The position numbers were made by a program, and so were the translations under genes. Below are positions 34,192 through 43,529 of a stretch of DNA of 64,000 bases, piece by piece; position 1 is the stretch's first letter, and each line of letters begins with the position of its first letter. The notes beneath the pieces were generated by a model that was given only the letters and a program-made list of their open reading frames with translations, searched no databases and had not been told where the DNA came from. The stretch spans positions 1-64,000 of the forward strand of contig CAYXNJ010000001.1 of NCBI GenBank assembly GCA_964466465.1, written 5' to 3'. Origin of the DNA: Sulfurospirillum sp964466465 (GTDB lineage: Bacteria > Campylobacterota > Campylobacteria > Campylobacterales > Sulfurospirillaceae).

Positions 34192-37077
34192 TTGCTGAGT
34201 TTAAAAAAACAAAATATTACCAAATGGATTGTTTTTTTGCCTGCATTTGCCATCTTGCTTACCTTTTCTATTACGCTGACTATTATTATTTCAGCTGAGC
34301 GTGCAGAGTATCAAAAATCTCTTGAAAATACACGTATAGCCTATGTCAAGCGCTCTAAAGCTCAGGCTCAAGAGCGTATTGATAAACTCATAGAGTATAT
34401 CAACGAAAACGAAAAATTTTTGATGAATGAGGCGAAAGACGAGATCAAAAATATTGTTAATTTGGCGTATCAAATCATTAACGATATTTACACAGAAAAC
34501 CCCAATCTCCCTCGTGAAAAAATACTGGAAAAAATTAAAGCAAAACTACGGGACACCCGTTTTTTTAATGACCTCAGTGGCTACTATGTCATTTTTGATC
34601 TTAATGGTACCAATATCATGCACGGGGCAAATAAAGAGCTAGAGGGACAGAATCTTTTGTATCTTCAAGATGAAAATGGCAAAAATTTTATTAAAGATGC
34701 GATTGAGCGCTTTAAAACAGAAGATGCTTATGCTGCCGTATGGGATTGGAAAAATCCTAAAGATCCTACGTCTCGTAAAAAAGTAGGTTATTTAAGGCGT
34801 TTTGAGCCTTTGCATATCTATGTGGGTAGTGGACGTTACGAAGATGAAATAAGAGATCGTATCAAAAAAGAGACACAAAAACTCTTGCTCAGTACAAAAT
34901 ATGGCGAATATGGCTATATCTTCGCCTACGATTATAAGGGTAATACCATCTCACACGGAGACCACTCTTTGGTTGGAAAAAATAGGATGGATGTTGTTAC
35001 CAATGGACAGTACATCATTAAAGATATTGTGGAAGGAGGCAAACGTAATCCTGAAGGATTCTTTATGACCTATGTTGCTTCTTACCATCCTACAGCGCAA
35101 GATCGCAGTAAAATTTCTTTTATTCGTCCTATCCCACAATTTGAATGGGTGATTGGTACGGGTGCGTATTTGTTTGAAGAGAACAATGCCCTGCTTGAAC
35201 AAGAGCAGATGTTAAAAAACAAAATGCAATCAACTATCATCAATATGCTTGCTGTTTCGCTCATCATTATGCTTTTGGTAATGGGTATTATGTTTTTTAT
35301 CTCAACAAAACTGCGCTCTGTTTTATCTCGCTATGAAAATCATTTATTACTAAGTAATAAACAAATTCGTGAACAAAAATTGGTGTTTGAAACCCTATAC
35401 CAAAAATCGGCTGATGGTATTTGGCTACTAAAAGAGGGCGTGTTTGTTGATTGTAATGAGGCCATTGTAAAGATGTTTAAAGCTAAAGACAAGCAAGCAC
35501 TGACCAATGTAACACTGGCAGATCTCTCTCCTGAATTTCAACCCGATGACCAAAGTTCTTATGAAAAAGCACTATGGATGAATGCGCTGGCTTCTCAGCA
35601 AGGTGTGCATAAATTTGAGTGGCATGCACGTGCATGTGATGGAACGCTTTTTTGGATTAGTATTATGATGACGACCATTCGTATGGATAAAGGCATCATT
35701 CAGCACTGTTCCGTTCGTGATATTACCATTCGTAAAGAGCTTGAAGAAGAGAATAAAAAACAGAAAAAACTTTTAATGCACCAGATTGAACACGACACGC
35801 TCACTGGACTTCCAAACCGTAATCTTTTACAAGACAGACTCACACAAGCCATCAAAAAAGCAAGCAGAGACGGAAAAGTGCTTGGCGTTATGTTTGTGGA
35901 CGTTGATAAATTTAAAAGTGTCAATGACTCACTAGGCCATGATGCGGGCGATATGCTTTTAAAGACTATTGCGGCTCGTATGCGAAGCAGTGTACGTGAG
36001 ACCGATACGGTAGCGCGTCTGAGTGGTGATGAGTTTATTGTTCTTTTAGACGGTTGTAAAGATGTGAGTGATATTTTTATTGCGATTAAGAAATTGGTTG
36101 CAGCCTTCCAAGAACCTTTTGTGCTTGGCAATGAGAGCTTTAAAATAACGATGAGTATTGGTGTGAGTGTGTATCCTAACGATGGAGAGACGGCAAGCAA
36201 GCTGCTTAAAAATGCGGATATTGCGATGTATAAAGCCAAATCAAAAGGGCGTAACCGTTATGTCTTTTTTGATCAAGAGATGAACCAAGAGACCAATGAG
36301 CACCTTGAAGTAGAAAAAAGCTTGCATAAAGCTCTTGCCAACGATGAATTTGTCATTTTTTACCAGCCACAAATCAATCTTCAAAGTGAAAAAATTGTGG
36401 GCTTTGAAGCCTTAATACGATGGAATCATCCAACACGTGGACTCACGGCACCTGGGTATTTTATTCATATTGCGGAAGAGAGTGAGCTTATTGTCGAGAT
36501 TGGTAATTGGGTCATTAAAGAGGTAATGCGTCAAATAAAAACATGGTATGACATGGGACTCAACCCTGGGAAAATAGCGATTAATATTGCAGGAAAACAA
36601 CTTGAATCAGCAAGTTTAGTAGCATTTATGATTCAAAGTTTGCGAGAGAGTGGCTGTAAACCTGAGTGGATTGAAATGGAAATTGTTGAGCGGTTTATTA
36701 TGAAAGATACCACAAAATCCATTGCACTGTTAAAACGTTTCCGTGAATTGGGTGTTGATATCTCCATTGACGATTTTGGAACAGGGCATTCGTCTTTAGC
36801 ATACCTCAAACAACTTCCGATTACGAAGCTTAAAATTGATCAAAGTTTTGTTCAAAATTTAGAAGAGAGCAGGGAAGATCGTGCGATTGCTCGCACCATC
36901 ATTGAATTAGGACGAGGACTTGGACTCAAAGTTCTCGCAGAGGGTGTAGAAACAGCAGGACAAAAAGAGTTCATTTACAGCAGTGGGTGTGAGTTGATGC
37001 AAGGCTACCTCTTTAGCAAACCCATCCCTGCGGAAGATGTAGAGCTTCTCTTGAAAAATCAAGAGCACATGTTATAA
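34192..37077 (+). CDS. Cache-PAS-GGDEF-EAL sensory c-di-GMP enzyme
   Basis: 961 residues from a TTG start (TGGAG upstream). TM1 near residues 13-32, double-Cache sensor (about 45-335, with DLNGTNIMHGANKE), TM2 about 350-370, PAS (about 395-510), GGDEF with the intact SGDEF near residue 611, and EAL with FEALIRW near residue 739 plus intact DDFGTG and AEGVET. It should sense an extracytoplasmic ligand and make and/or break c-di-GMP at the inner membrane. All catalytic residues that I can check are present, in contrast to the degenerate protein at 18.5 kb. Confidence 0.93.
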   Translation: MLSLKKQNITKWIVFLPAFAILLTFSITLTIIISAERAEYQKSLENTRIAYVKRSKAQAQERIDKLIEYINENEKFLMNEAKDEIKNIVNLAYQIINDIYTENPNLPREKILEKIKAKLRDTRFFNDLSGYYVIFDLNGTNIMHGANKELEGQNLLYLQDENGKNFIKDAIERFKTEDAYAAVWDWKNPKDPTSRKKVGYLRRFEPLHIYVGSGRYEDEIRDRIKKETQKLLLSTKYGEYGYIFAYDYKGNTISHGDHSLVGKNRMDVVTNGQYIIKDIVEGGKRNPEGFFMTYVASYHPTAQDRSKISFIRPIPQFEWVIGTGAYLFEENNALLEQEQMLKNKMQSTIINMLAVSLIIMLLVMGIMFFISTKLRSVLSRYENHLLLSNKQIREQKLVFETLYQKSADGIWLLKEGVFVDCNEAIVKMFKAKDKQALTNVTLADLSPEFQPDDQSSYEKALWMNALASQQGVHKFEWHARACDGTLFWISIMMTTIRMDKGIIQHCSVRDITIRKELEEENKKQKKLLMHQIEHDTLTGLPNRNLLQDRLTQAIKKASRDGKVLGVMFVDVDKFKSVNDSLGHDAGDMLLKTIAARMRSSVRETDTVARLSGDEFIVLLDGCKDVSDIFIAIKKLVAAFQEPFVLGNESFKITMSIGVSVYPNDGETASKLLKNADIAMYKAKSKGRNRYVFFDQEMNQETNEHLEVEKSLHKALANDEFVIFYQPQINLQSEKIVGFEALIRWNHPTRGLTAPGYFIHIAEESELIVEIGNWVIKEVMRQIKTWYDMGLNPGKIAINIAGKQLESASLVAFMIQSLRESGCKPEWIEMEIVERFIMKDTTKSIALLKRFRELGVDISIDDFGTGHSSLAYLKQLPITKLKIDQSFVQNLEESREDRAIARTIIELGRGLGLKVLAEGVETAGQKEFIYSSGCELMQGYLFSKPIPAEDVELLLKNQEHML

Positions 37078-37113
37078 TCACAGTGAAAATGAAAATGTTC
37101 AGATAGGGCGAAG

Positions 37114-37860
37114 ATGGTACGAAGAGATTTTTTAGGATTGATGGGTGCAACGCTTGTTGGAAGCTTAGCCCAAGCAGATGAATTAAAACATCCCGATATT
37201 TGGCTACGTAATGATCAAAAAGGTGTCTTTGAATCGGTAATCAAGAAACTTGAGATGGTAGAACGTACGGTTGGGTACGCTAACTTCAATCTCATCTCTT
37301 TTGATGAAACACTAAAAATTGCCAAAAGTTTTCCTAAAATTGGTGCATTTACCCCTGCTGAAATTGCGTATATTGAAGAAGTTTTTTACACAGATCCTGT
37401 GATTTATGGTTTTTATGGCAAGCGTACGATAGAAAACCTAACCGATACCATTAATGAAAAAGATGTCGTTAAAATAGAAGGGTCAGGTCATTATGTGTAT
37501 CGTGGTCATTCACAAGAACTTCTTGAACGCCTGATAAAAGATATTGGTAAAACACTGATACTCACTTCAGGGGTGCGAAGTACTGTAAAACAGCTTAGCC
37601 TTCATCTTGAAAAAATCAAAAGTGAAAATGGCAATATTACTGTCGCATCACGCTCTTTAGTGCCACCTGCTTATTCTTACCACTCTGTGGGTGATTTTGA
37701 TGTGGGCAAACGTGGATGGGGACATCAAAATTTTACATCCAATTTTGCACGTACAGAAGAGTTTTGGAGCCTGCAAAAACTCTCGTATGTCTCGATGCGC
37801 TATACCATTGGTAATGGTGATGGTGTAAGATTTGAGCCATGGCACGTGAAGATTGTATAA
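37114..37860 (+). CDS. M15-type peptidase, exported
   Basis: 248 residues. The N terminus has RRDFLGLMGATLVGSLA, which is Tat-like (RRxFL), so it may be exported folded. The C-terminal half shows SYHSVGDFDVG and FEPWHVKIV, which together hold the His-Asp-His zinc ligands of VanY/D-Ala-D-Ala carboxypeptidases (M15). The missing linker Arg and Ser pattern (SxHRxGxAxD) is only partly kept (YHSVGDFD). It would trim cell-wall peptides in the periplasm. The next gene tsaD starts right after the stop. Confidence 0.82.
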   Translation: MVRRDFLGLMGATLVGSLAQADELKHPDIWLRNDQKGVFESVIKKLEMVERTVGYANFNLISFDETLKIAKSFPKIGAFTPAEIAYIEEVFYTDPVIYGFYGKRTIENLTDTINEKDVVKIEGSGHYVYRGHSQELLERLIKDIGKTLILTSGVRSTVKQLSLHLEKIKSENGNITVASRSLVPPAYSYHSVGDFDVGKRGWGHQNFTSNFARTEEFWSLQKLSYVSMRYTIGNGDGVRFEPWHVKIV

Positions 37861-38862
37861 ATGATCTTAAGCATTGAAAGTAGCTGCGATGATAGCTCTA
37901 TAGCTATTACGCGAATAGCCGATAAAAAACTTCTTTTTCATAAAAAAATTTCTCAAGATGAAGAGCATGCCAAATATGGTGGTGTCGTTCCTGAATTAGC
38001 CGCGCGTCTTCACGCTGTAACCCTTCCCAAAATACTTGAAGAGACCAAGCCCTATTTTAGGGATCTTAAAGCCATCGCTGTCACCAATGAACCAGGGCTT
38101 TCCGTTACACTTGTTGAGGGTGTTAGTATGGCAAAGGCTCTTAGTGTTTCACTAGGCCTCCCCCTTTTGGGCATCAATCATCTTAAAGGGCATATTTGCT
38201 CTCTTTTTATTGAAGAGAAGACACGCTTTCCTATGAATGTTTTGCTCGTTTCGGGGGGGCATACGCAGCTGTTGCATGTCAAAAATTTAGAAGAAATCAA
38301 ACTTCTTGCCACCACCATGGATGATAGTTTTGGTGAGAGTTTTGACAAAGTTGGCAAAATGCTAGGACTGCCTTATCCTGCTGGGGCGATCATCGAAAAT
38401 TATGCCAAAAGAGGCAATGGCAAACGATTTGATTTTACCATTCCGCTTCAAGGTACGTCCTCTTCTATGCTAGCGTTTAGCTACTCAGGACTTAAAAATC
38501 AAGTCAGGCTCTGCATTGAAGCTCAGGAAAATTTGGATGAGCAAACCATCTGTGACATCTGTGCTTCGTTTCAACGTGTTGCTGTTGCGCACTTAATGCA
38601 AAAAATCAAAAAAGCCTATAAAGAGCGTAAAGTAGAGCATTTTGGTGTTGTGGGAGGAGCGAGTGCAAATCTTTATTTACGAGGAGAGCTTGAAGCCTTT
38701 TGTGCTTCTAAAAAAGCACAACTCTATACGGCTAAAATGGAATTTTGCTCTGATAATGCTGCCATGATAGGTCGATGTGCCGTTGAAGCGTTTCACAAAG
38801 AGGCATTTATCACTGTAGCCGATTTGAAAGTGCGTAGTTCATCGAAAGATATATTTTATTAA
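37861..38862 (+). CDS. tsaD: tRNA threonylcarbamoyladenosine transferase TsaD
   Basis: 333 residues. LSIESSCDDSSIAI at the start and the His107-x3-His111 metal site (NHLKGH), plus a VSGGHTQLLHV stretch, match the Kae1/TsaD family. It transfers the threonylcarbamoyl group to A37 of ANN-decoding tRNAs. The ATG follows the M15 gene stop without a gap. It ends six bases before the convergent murB. A run of seven Gs lies in the coding sequence but keeps frame. Confidence 0.96.
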   Translation: MILSIESSCDDSSIAITRIADKKLLFHKKISQDEEHAKYGGVVPELAARLHAVTLPKILEETKPYFRDLKAIAVTNEPGLSVTLVEGVSMAKALSVSLGLPLLGINHLKGHICSLFIEEKTRFPMNVLLVSGGHTQLLHVKNLEEIKLLATTMDDSFGESFDKVGKMLGLPYPAGAIIENYAKRGNGKRFDFTIPLQGTSSSMLAFSYSGLKNQVRLCIEAQENLDEQTICDICASFQRVAVAHLMQKIKKAYKERKVEHFGVVGGASANLYLRGELEAFCASKKAQLYTAKMEFCSDNAAMIGRCAVEAFHKEAFITVADLKVRSSSKDIFY

Positions 38863-38868
38863 GAGTTT

Positions 38869-39642
38869 TTAGAGAATAATGATTTCTTCTTCGAGTTTTA
38901 CACCAAAGCGCTTTAATACTTCTTTTTTGACCGCTGTGATAAGCGTGATGGCTTCTTCATACGTACCGCCTCCAAGATTCACTAAGAAGTTCGCGTGAAT
39001 AGGACTAAACATCATAGCGCCAACGCGTTTGCCTTTAAATTCAACCTCTTCGATGAGCTTACCTGCAAAATGCCCTATAGGGTTTTTAAAACAGCTCCCA
39101 GCACTAGGCTCTTTGGGTTGATTGTCGCGCATTTTTTTAAACATTGCAAGCAGGGTTTCATCAAAGCCATTCTTGATTGCAAATGTTGCTTCATAGACAA
39201 CACCATTGATTTTAGCAAAGCGGTAACCATGTTCTATTTTTGATTTTTCTATCCAGCCGTTTTCAGTACGAATGGCGATGAGGTCGTTGAAAATTTCCCA
39301 CTCTTTTAGCCCTGCATTCATAGCAACCATACCACCGAGCGTTCCTGGAAGTTTTTGCATGAGCTCAAAGCCTGCAAGATTGTTTTTTTTAGCAAATGAG
39401 AGAATTTTGCCACTCGGAGTTGCTCCACCAATATGCAAAACATTTCCCTCTAAACGGATAAAATCAAAACATTTATCTAACATAGCAAGAGGCGGAGGAT
39501 TAGGGCTCACCAAAAGGTTGTTGGCGCCACCAATGAGCTTATAGTCTTTTGGGAGCGGTGTGATGGAATCAAGCAGTAAAACCTCTGTTATTGGGCCAAT
39601 TTTAATGCTTGAAAAGGTCGAAAAATTGATAGATTTTGTCAT
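38869..39642 (-). CDS. murB: UDP-N-acetylenolpyruvoylglucosamine reductase
   Basis: 257 residues, the short Campylobacter-type MurB without the extra C-terminal domain of E. coli MurB. Seen: IGGANNLLVS, LPGTLGGMVAMNAG (FAD/phosphate loop), the catalytic Ser in PSAGSCFKNP and HANFLVNLGGG. It reduces enolpyruvyl-UDP-GlcNAc to UDP-MurNAc in peptidoglycan synthesis. Last gene of mqnD-fliQ-murB; its ATG follows the fliQ stop with no gap. Confidence 0.95.
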   Translation of the reverse strand: MTKSINFSTFSSIKIGPITEVLLLDSITPLPKDYKLIGGANNLLVSPNPPPLAMLDKCFDFIRLEGNVLHIGGATPSGKILSFAKKNNLAGFELMQKLPGTLGGMVAMNAGLKEWEIFNDLIAIRTENGWIEKSKIEHGYRFAKINGVVYEATFAIKNGFDETLLAMFKKMRDNQPKEPSAGSCFKNPIGHFAGKLIEEVEFKGKRVGAMMFSPIHANFLVNLGGGTYEEAITLITAVKKEVLKRFGVKLEEEIIIL

Positions 39643-39909
39643 TTAGAAAACAAACGAAGGAATCAGTTCAATCATACGTGTGGTAAATTCTATCATCATA
39701 TTCATCATCCATGGCATGGTAAAGATAGCAACGACGATAGTCACAAGAATCTTAGGTACGAAACTCAGTGTTGATTCGTTGATCTGCGTAACCGCTTGGA
39801 AAATACTGATTGCAAGACCCGCCACGAGTCCTGAGAGGAGCATAGGCATGGAGAGTAAGAGTGCTATTTTAAATGTTTCAACACCAAGACCGATGAGTTT
39901 AGCTTCCAT
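39643..39909 (-). CDS. fliQ: flagellar export protein FliQ
   Basis: 88 residues with two membrane helices and the family pattern (LSMPMLLSGLVAGLAISIFQAVTQINE, PKILVTIVVAI). It is part of the FliPQR export gate of the flagellar type III apparatus in the inner membrane. Flanked directly by murB downstream and mqnD 11 bases upstream, so it is cotranscribed with housekeeping genes rather than other flagellar genes. Confidence 0.95.
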   Translation of the reverse strand: MEAKLIGLGVETFKIALLLSMPMLLSGLVAGLAISIFQAVTQINESTLSFVPKILVTIVVAIFTMPWMMNMMIEFTTRMIELIPSFVF

Positions 39910-39920
39910 AAAATGCCTTT

Positions 39921-40784
39921 TTAGCTATTTCGCAATGCTTCATATTCTTTTGGAATAAGAAAGTCATTGGCATGAATATGTTGATCGTAAAAGCCGTGTT
40001 TATAGCCAATTTCGAAAAAGGTGTTAATGGCTTTGTATTGCACTTCATTCATTTCGATAGAGTGCTCATTGGCGTACAGCCCAAGGTAGGTTTTCAATGT
40101 TGCTTGATCCACGCGAACAAGATTTCTCTCTATCAACATTTTCGATAAGAGTCCTTGATGGGTGTGTGCGACATCAACCGCTTGAATGAGGGCATCTTCA
40201 CACGCTATAGCCCTCAAAATAGGCATCGAACGACGCAGTGCCATGCCTCCAAGTGGTAAAGGAAGCTCTTCTTGGCATAACTCTTTCCAGACATCCCAAA
40301 TTTCGCGTTCTACAACCAATTCATCGTTAAAGTTGAGAATACTTTCATGAATCAAAACACCCGCATCCACTTCTCCCTCTAAGACGGCTTGTTCTATCTC
40401 TAAAAAATTTTTATAGATGATGCGCGCCTCAGGATAAGCAATTTTGAAAAGTAGTGCATTGGTAGTATGGGTTCCACTGAGTGCGACTTTAAAATTGCGC
40501 TTGAGTTTGGTCTCTTTTTTCTTAACTAGTTTAGGACCATAGCCTTCACCAAAACTGACTGCTGTGCGTAAAAGTGCGTAGTCATTGCGAATTTTTGGGT
40601 AGAGCGCAAAGCTAATAGCGGTAATGTCATACGTGCCTTTTAGGGCTTCAACATTCAGTGTTTCAATGTCAAGTGCAATGTTTTCAAAGCTTAGACCATG
40701 CGTGCTTACCCAGCCAAATTTGATGGCATAATACATAAAAATATCATCAGCATCAGGTGAATGCGCTACGCTAATTGTCTTCAA
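39921..40784 (-). CDS. mqnD: 1,4-dihydroxy-6-naphthoate synthase (menaquinone, futalosine pathway)
   Basis: 287 residues of the MqnD branch of a periplasmic-binding-like fold. AHSPDADDIFMYYA at the N terminus and SFGEGYGPKLV, VALSGTHTTNALL are typical. It converts cyclic dehypoxanthinylfutalosine to the naphthoate used for menaquinone. This pathway, not MenA-H, is the one in Campylobacterota, and menaquinone would feed the respiratory enzyme at 4-9 kb. Confidence 0.94.
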   Translation of the reverse strand: MKTISVAHSPDADDIFMYYAIKFGWVSTHGLSFENIALDIETLNVEALKGTYDITAISFALYPKIRNDYALLRTAVSFGEGYGPKLVKKKETKLKRNFKVALSGTHTTNALLFKIAYPEARIIYKNFLEIEQAVLEGEVDAGVLIHESILNFNDELVVEREIWDVWKELCQEELPLPLGGMALRRSMPILRAIACEDALIQAVDVAHTHQGLLSKMLIERNLVRVDQATLKTYLGLYANEHSIEMNEVQYKAINTFFEIGYKHGFYDQHIHANDFLIPKEYEALRNS

Positions 40785-40935
40785 AAAAAGTCCTTACAAA
40801 AGTGATAAGATTATTCTAACATATTACATATTGAAATATTTTGAACCGCTTTTTTTTAAATTGTATAGAATTGCTCCAAAGGGCTTTTTCAAGCTCGAAA
40901 TGGTAAAATAATAACACTATAAAAGAGGTAGTACA

Positions 40936-41979
40936 ATGCAAATTGATGAAAATAAGAAAAAAGCACTTGAGCTTGCAATCAAACAGATTGACAAAGCGTT
41001 TGGAAAAGGCGCACTGGTAAGACTTGGCGATAAAGTGGTCGAACCTATCGCTTCGATTAGTACAGGCTCTATCGGACTGGATCTTGCGCTTGGAATTGGT
41101 GGTATTCCTCAAGGTCGTATTATCGAAATTTATGGACCTGAAAGTTCAGGTAAGACGACATTGTCACTTCAAATTATTGCTGAAGCACAGTCAAAAGGCA
41201 GTATCTGTGCATTTGTCGATGCAGAACATGCACTTGATGTTAAATACGCAGGCAATTTAGGCGTTGACATTGAAAATCTTTTGGTCTCACAACCCGATTT
41301 CGGTGAACAAGCTCTGGACATTGTTGAGACACTTGCGCGTAGTGGTGCTGTTGACGTTATCGTTGTTGACTCTGTTGCTGCATTAACACCAAAAAGTGAA
41401 ATTGAAGGTGATATGGGTGACTCGCATATGGGTGTGCAAGCAAGGCTCATGAGTCAAGCACTTCGTAAACTAACGGCTGTTGTGCATAAAATGAATACGA
41501 CCGTGATTTTTATTAACCAAATCCGTATGAAAATTGGTACGATGGGGTATGGTTCGCCTGAAACAACCACGGGTGGAAATGCACTGAAATTTTATGCTTC
41601 AGTGCGTATCGATGTTCGCAAAATCGCTACCTTAAAACAAGGTGAAGAGCAGATTGGTAACAGAGTAAAAGCAAAAGTCATTAAAAATAAAGTGGCACCT
41701 CCATTTCGTCAAGCAGAGTTTGATATTATGTTCGGCGAAGGAATTTCTAAAGAAGGTGAAATGGTCGATTATGGCGTTAAACTCGACATTATCGATAAAA
41801 GTGGCGCTTGGTTTAGTTATAACGAAACAAAACTAGGACAAGGTAGAGAAAATGTGAAAGCATTTTTGAAAGAAAACAAAGAAGTTGCATTAGAAATTGA
41901 AGATAAAATAAAACAAGCAATCGGCGGCAATGCGATGGTTATGGCATGTGGCGCGGATGATATAAAGGACGATGAATGA
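40936..41979 (+). CDS. recA: recombinase RecA
   Basis: 347 residues. Walker A GPESSGKT at 67-74, Walker B region (VDVIVVDSVAAL), the L1/L2 loop region GDMGDSHMGVQARLMSQALRK and NQIRMKIG are all present. It forms filaments on single-stranded DNA for strand exchange and repair. A 151-base upstream gap contains AT-rich promoter-like sequence but no LexA-like palindrome that I can see. Four-base overlap with eno. Confidence 0.98.
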   Translation: MQIDENKKKALELAIKQIDKAFGKGALVRLGDKVVEPIASISTGSIGLDLALGIGGIPQGRIIEIYGPESSGKTTLSLQIIAEAQSKGSICAFVDAEHALDVKYAGNLGVDIENLLVSQPDFGEQALDIVETLARSGAVDVIVVDSVAALTPKSEIEGDMGDSHMGVQARLMSQALRKLTAVVHKMNTTVIFINQIRMKIGTMGYGSPETTTGGNALKFYASVRIDVRKIATLKQGEEQIGNRVKAKVIKNKVAPPFRQAEFDIMFGEGISKEGEMVDYGVKLDIIDKSGAWFSYNETKLGQGRENVKAFLKENKEVALEIEDKIKQAIGGNAMVMACGADDIKDDE

Positions 41980-43247
41980 TTTATATTGAAGATATTGCAG
42001 CAGACGAAGTACTCGATAGTCGTGGCAATCCAACGGTACGCGCAAAAGTAACGCTCAGTGATGGCACAGTAGCGAGTGCTATTGTTCCAAGTGGTGCAAG
42101 TACAGGTAAACGTGAAGCATTAGAATTAAGAGATAGCGATAGTCGCTATATGGGCAAAGGTGTTCTTAAAGCGTGTGAAAATGTCAATACTGAGATTTCA
42201 GATGAACTCATTGGACTTAACCCTTTCAATCAAGCAGCGATTGATGAAGCAATGAAAAAATTAGACGGTACAGAAAATTATGGTCGTTTAGGTGCCAATG
42301 CGGTTTTGGGTGTTTCTATGGCCGTAGCTCGTGCCGCTGCTCTTAGTCTAGGCATTCCTCTTTATCGTTATCTTGGTGGCGCCAATGCAATGACACTTCC
42401 AACGCCAATGTTTAACATCATCAATGGTGGAAGTCATGCAAATAACAGTGTTGATTTTCAAGAATATATGATTATGCCTCTTAATTTTGAGAACTTTGAT
42501 GAAGCATTGCGTTCATGTGTTGAAGTATATCATCAGCTTAAAAAAATCATCGCAGGTATGGGTGAGAGTACAGCCTTAGGTGATGAAGGTGGTTTTGCGC
42601 CAAATTTAAAAGACAATGAAGAACCGATTAAAGTTATTATGCAAGCGATCGAAAAAGCGGGCTATAAAGCAGGTGTTGATATTGCCATTGCACTGGATGT
42701 TGCAAGTAGCGAGCTGGTATGTGAAGGTGGCTATAAACTTGAATCTGAAGGAAGAACTCTCAGTAGTGCAGAGCTTGTCGCGTACTATGAGAACCTTTGT
42801 GCGAAATACCCTATTGTCTCTATCGAAGATGGTTTGAGTGAAGATGACTGGGATGGTTGGAAACTTTTAACCGAAAAATTAGGTGGTAAAGTCCAACTCG
42901 TTGGTGATGATCTTTTTGTAACCAATAAGAAAATTTTAGCAGAAGGTATCGCAAAAGGTATCGGTAATGCTATTTTAATCAAGCCAAATCAAATTGGTTC
43001 CGTGACAGAAACTATGCAAACCGTACGTCTTGCACAGCGCAATAACTACAAATGTGTTATGAGTCATAGAAGTGGAGAGAGCGAAGATGCGTTTATCGCT
43101 GATTTTGCAGTTGCCCTCAACACAGGTGAAATCAAAACGGGTGCAACAGCGCGTGGTGAGCGAACTGCTAAGTACAATCGCTTATTAGAGATTGAAAAAG
43201 AGCTTGAACTCGGCGAGTACATAGGAAAACAACTCTTTGTTAAATGA
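41976..43247 (+). CDS. eno: enolase
   Basis: 423 residues, full-length. SGASTGKREALELRD, ALDVASSE, VSIEDGLSEDDWDGW with metal-binding Asp/Glu, and MSHRSGESEDAFIADFAV are all present. It converts 2-phosphoglycerate to phosphoenolpyruvate. Overlaps recA and the FtsB-like gene by four bases each, the conserved recA-eno-ftsB-AMIN order of Campylobacterota. Confidence 0.98.
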   Translation: MIYIEDIAADEVLDSRGNPTVRAKVTLSDGTVASAIVPSGASTGKREALELRDSDSRYMGKGVLKACENVNTEISDELIGLNPFNQAAIDEAMKKLDGTENYGRLGANAVLGVSMAVARAAALSLGIPLYRYLGGANAMTLPTPMFNIINGGSHANNSVDFQEYMIMPLNFENFDEALRSCVEVYHQLKKIIAGMGESTALGDEGGFAPNLKDNEEPIKVIMQAIEKAGYKAGVDIAIALDVASSELVCEGGYKLESEGRTLSSAELVAYYENLCAKYPIVSIEDGLSEDDWDGWKLLTEKLGGKVQLVGDDLFVTNKKILAEGIAKGIGNAILIKPNQIGSVTETMQTVRLAQRNNYKCVMSHRSGESEDAFIADFAVALNTGEIKTGATARGERTAKYNRLLEIEKELELGEYIGKQLFVK

Positions 43248-43516
43248 GTGATGTTTTAGACGAATTTGACGATGAAGCTGAAGAGAGTGGACGTTCCGCT
43301 CTCTTTTACCTTAAAATTTTATCGTTAGTTGCTTTAGTGGTTGGATTTGGTTTGTATATAGGTGATGTTTTATTTGGGAAAAGCTCACTTGATGTGCTTT
43401 TAAATCTTCAAGCCGATAAAGATACCTTAACTGCAAAAATCAAAAGCCTCAAAGATGAGAATGCTGTGTTACAAAAAGAGTATTTTGAATTACGACAATT
43501 GGACCCCGATCGATAA
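43244..43516 (+). CDS. FtsB/DivIC-like septum protein
   Basis: 90 residues: acidic cytoplasmic N terminus, one membrane span (about 25-43), then a coiled coil (LQADKDTLTAKIKSLKDENAVLQKEYFELRQLDPDR) with the FtsB-like ending. Family members bridge FtsQ and FtsL in the divisome. It is the third gene of the recA-eno operon, starting within the eno stop. An FtsB assignment rests on topology and context. Confidence 0.85.
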   Translation: MSDVLDEFDDEAEESGRSALFYLKILSLVALVVGFGLYIGDVLFGKSSLDVLLNLQADKDTLTAKIKSLKDENAVLQKEYFELRQLDPDR

Positions 43517-43529
43517 TTAAGGAGAACAG

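Noticed and set aside
35700..36239. 179-codon antisense frame in the large GGDEF-EAL gene
   Set aside because: Overlaps the catalytic GGDEF region and has shadow-like composition.
38252..38258. Run of seven Gs as a phase-variation switch in tsaD
   Set aside because: It encodes the conserved SGGH motif of an essential gene, so a frameshift would be lethal; short tract.
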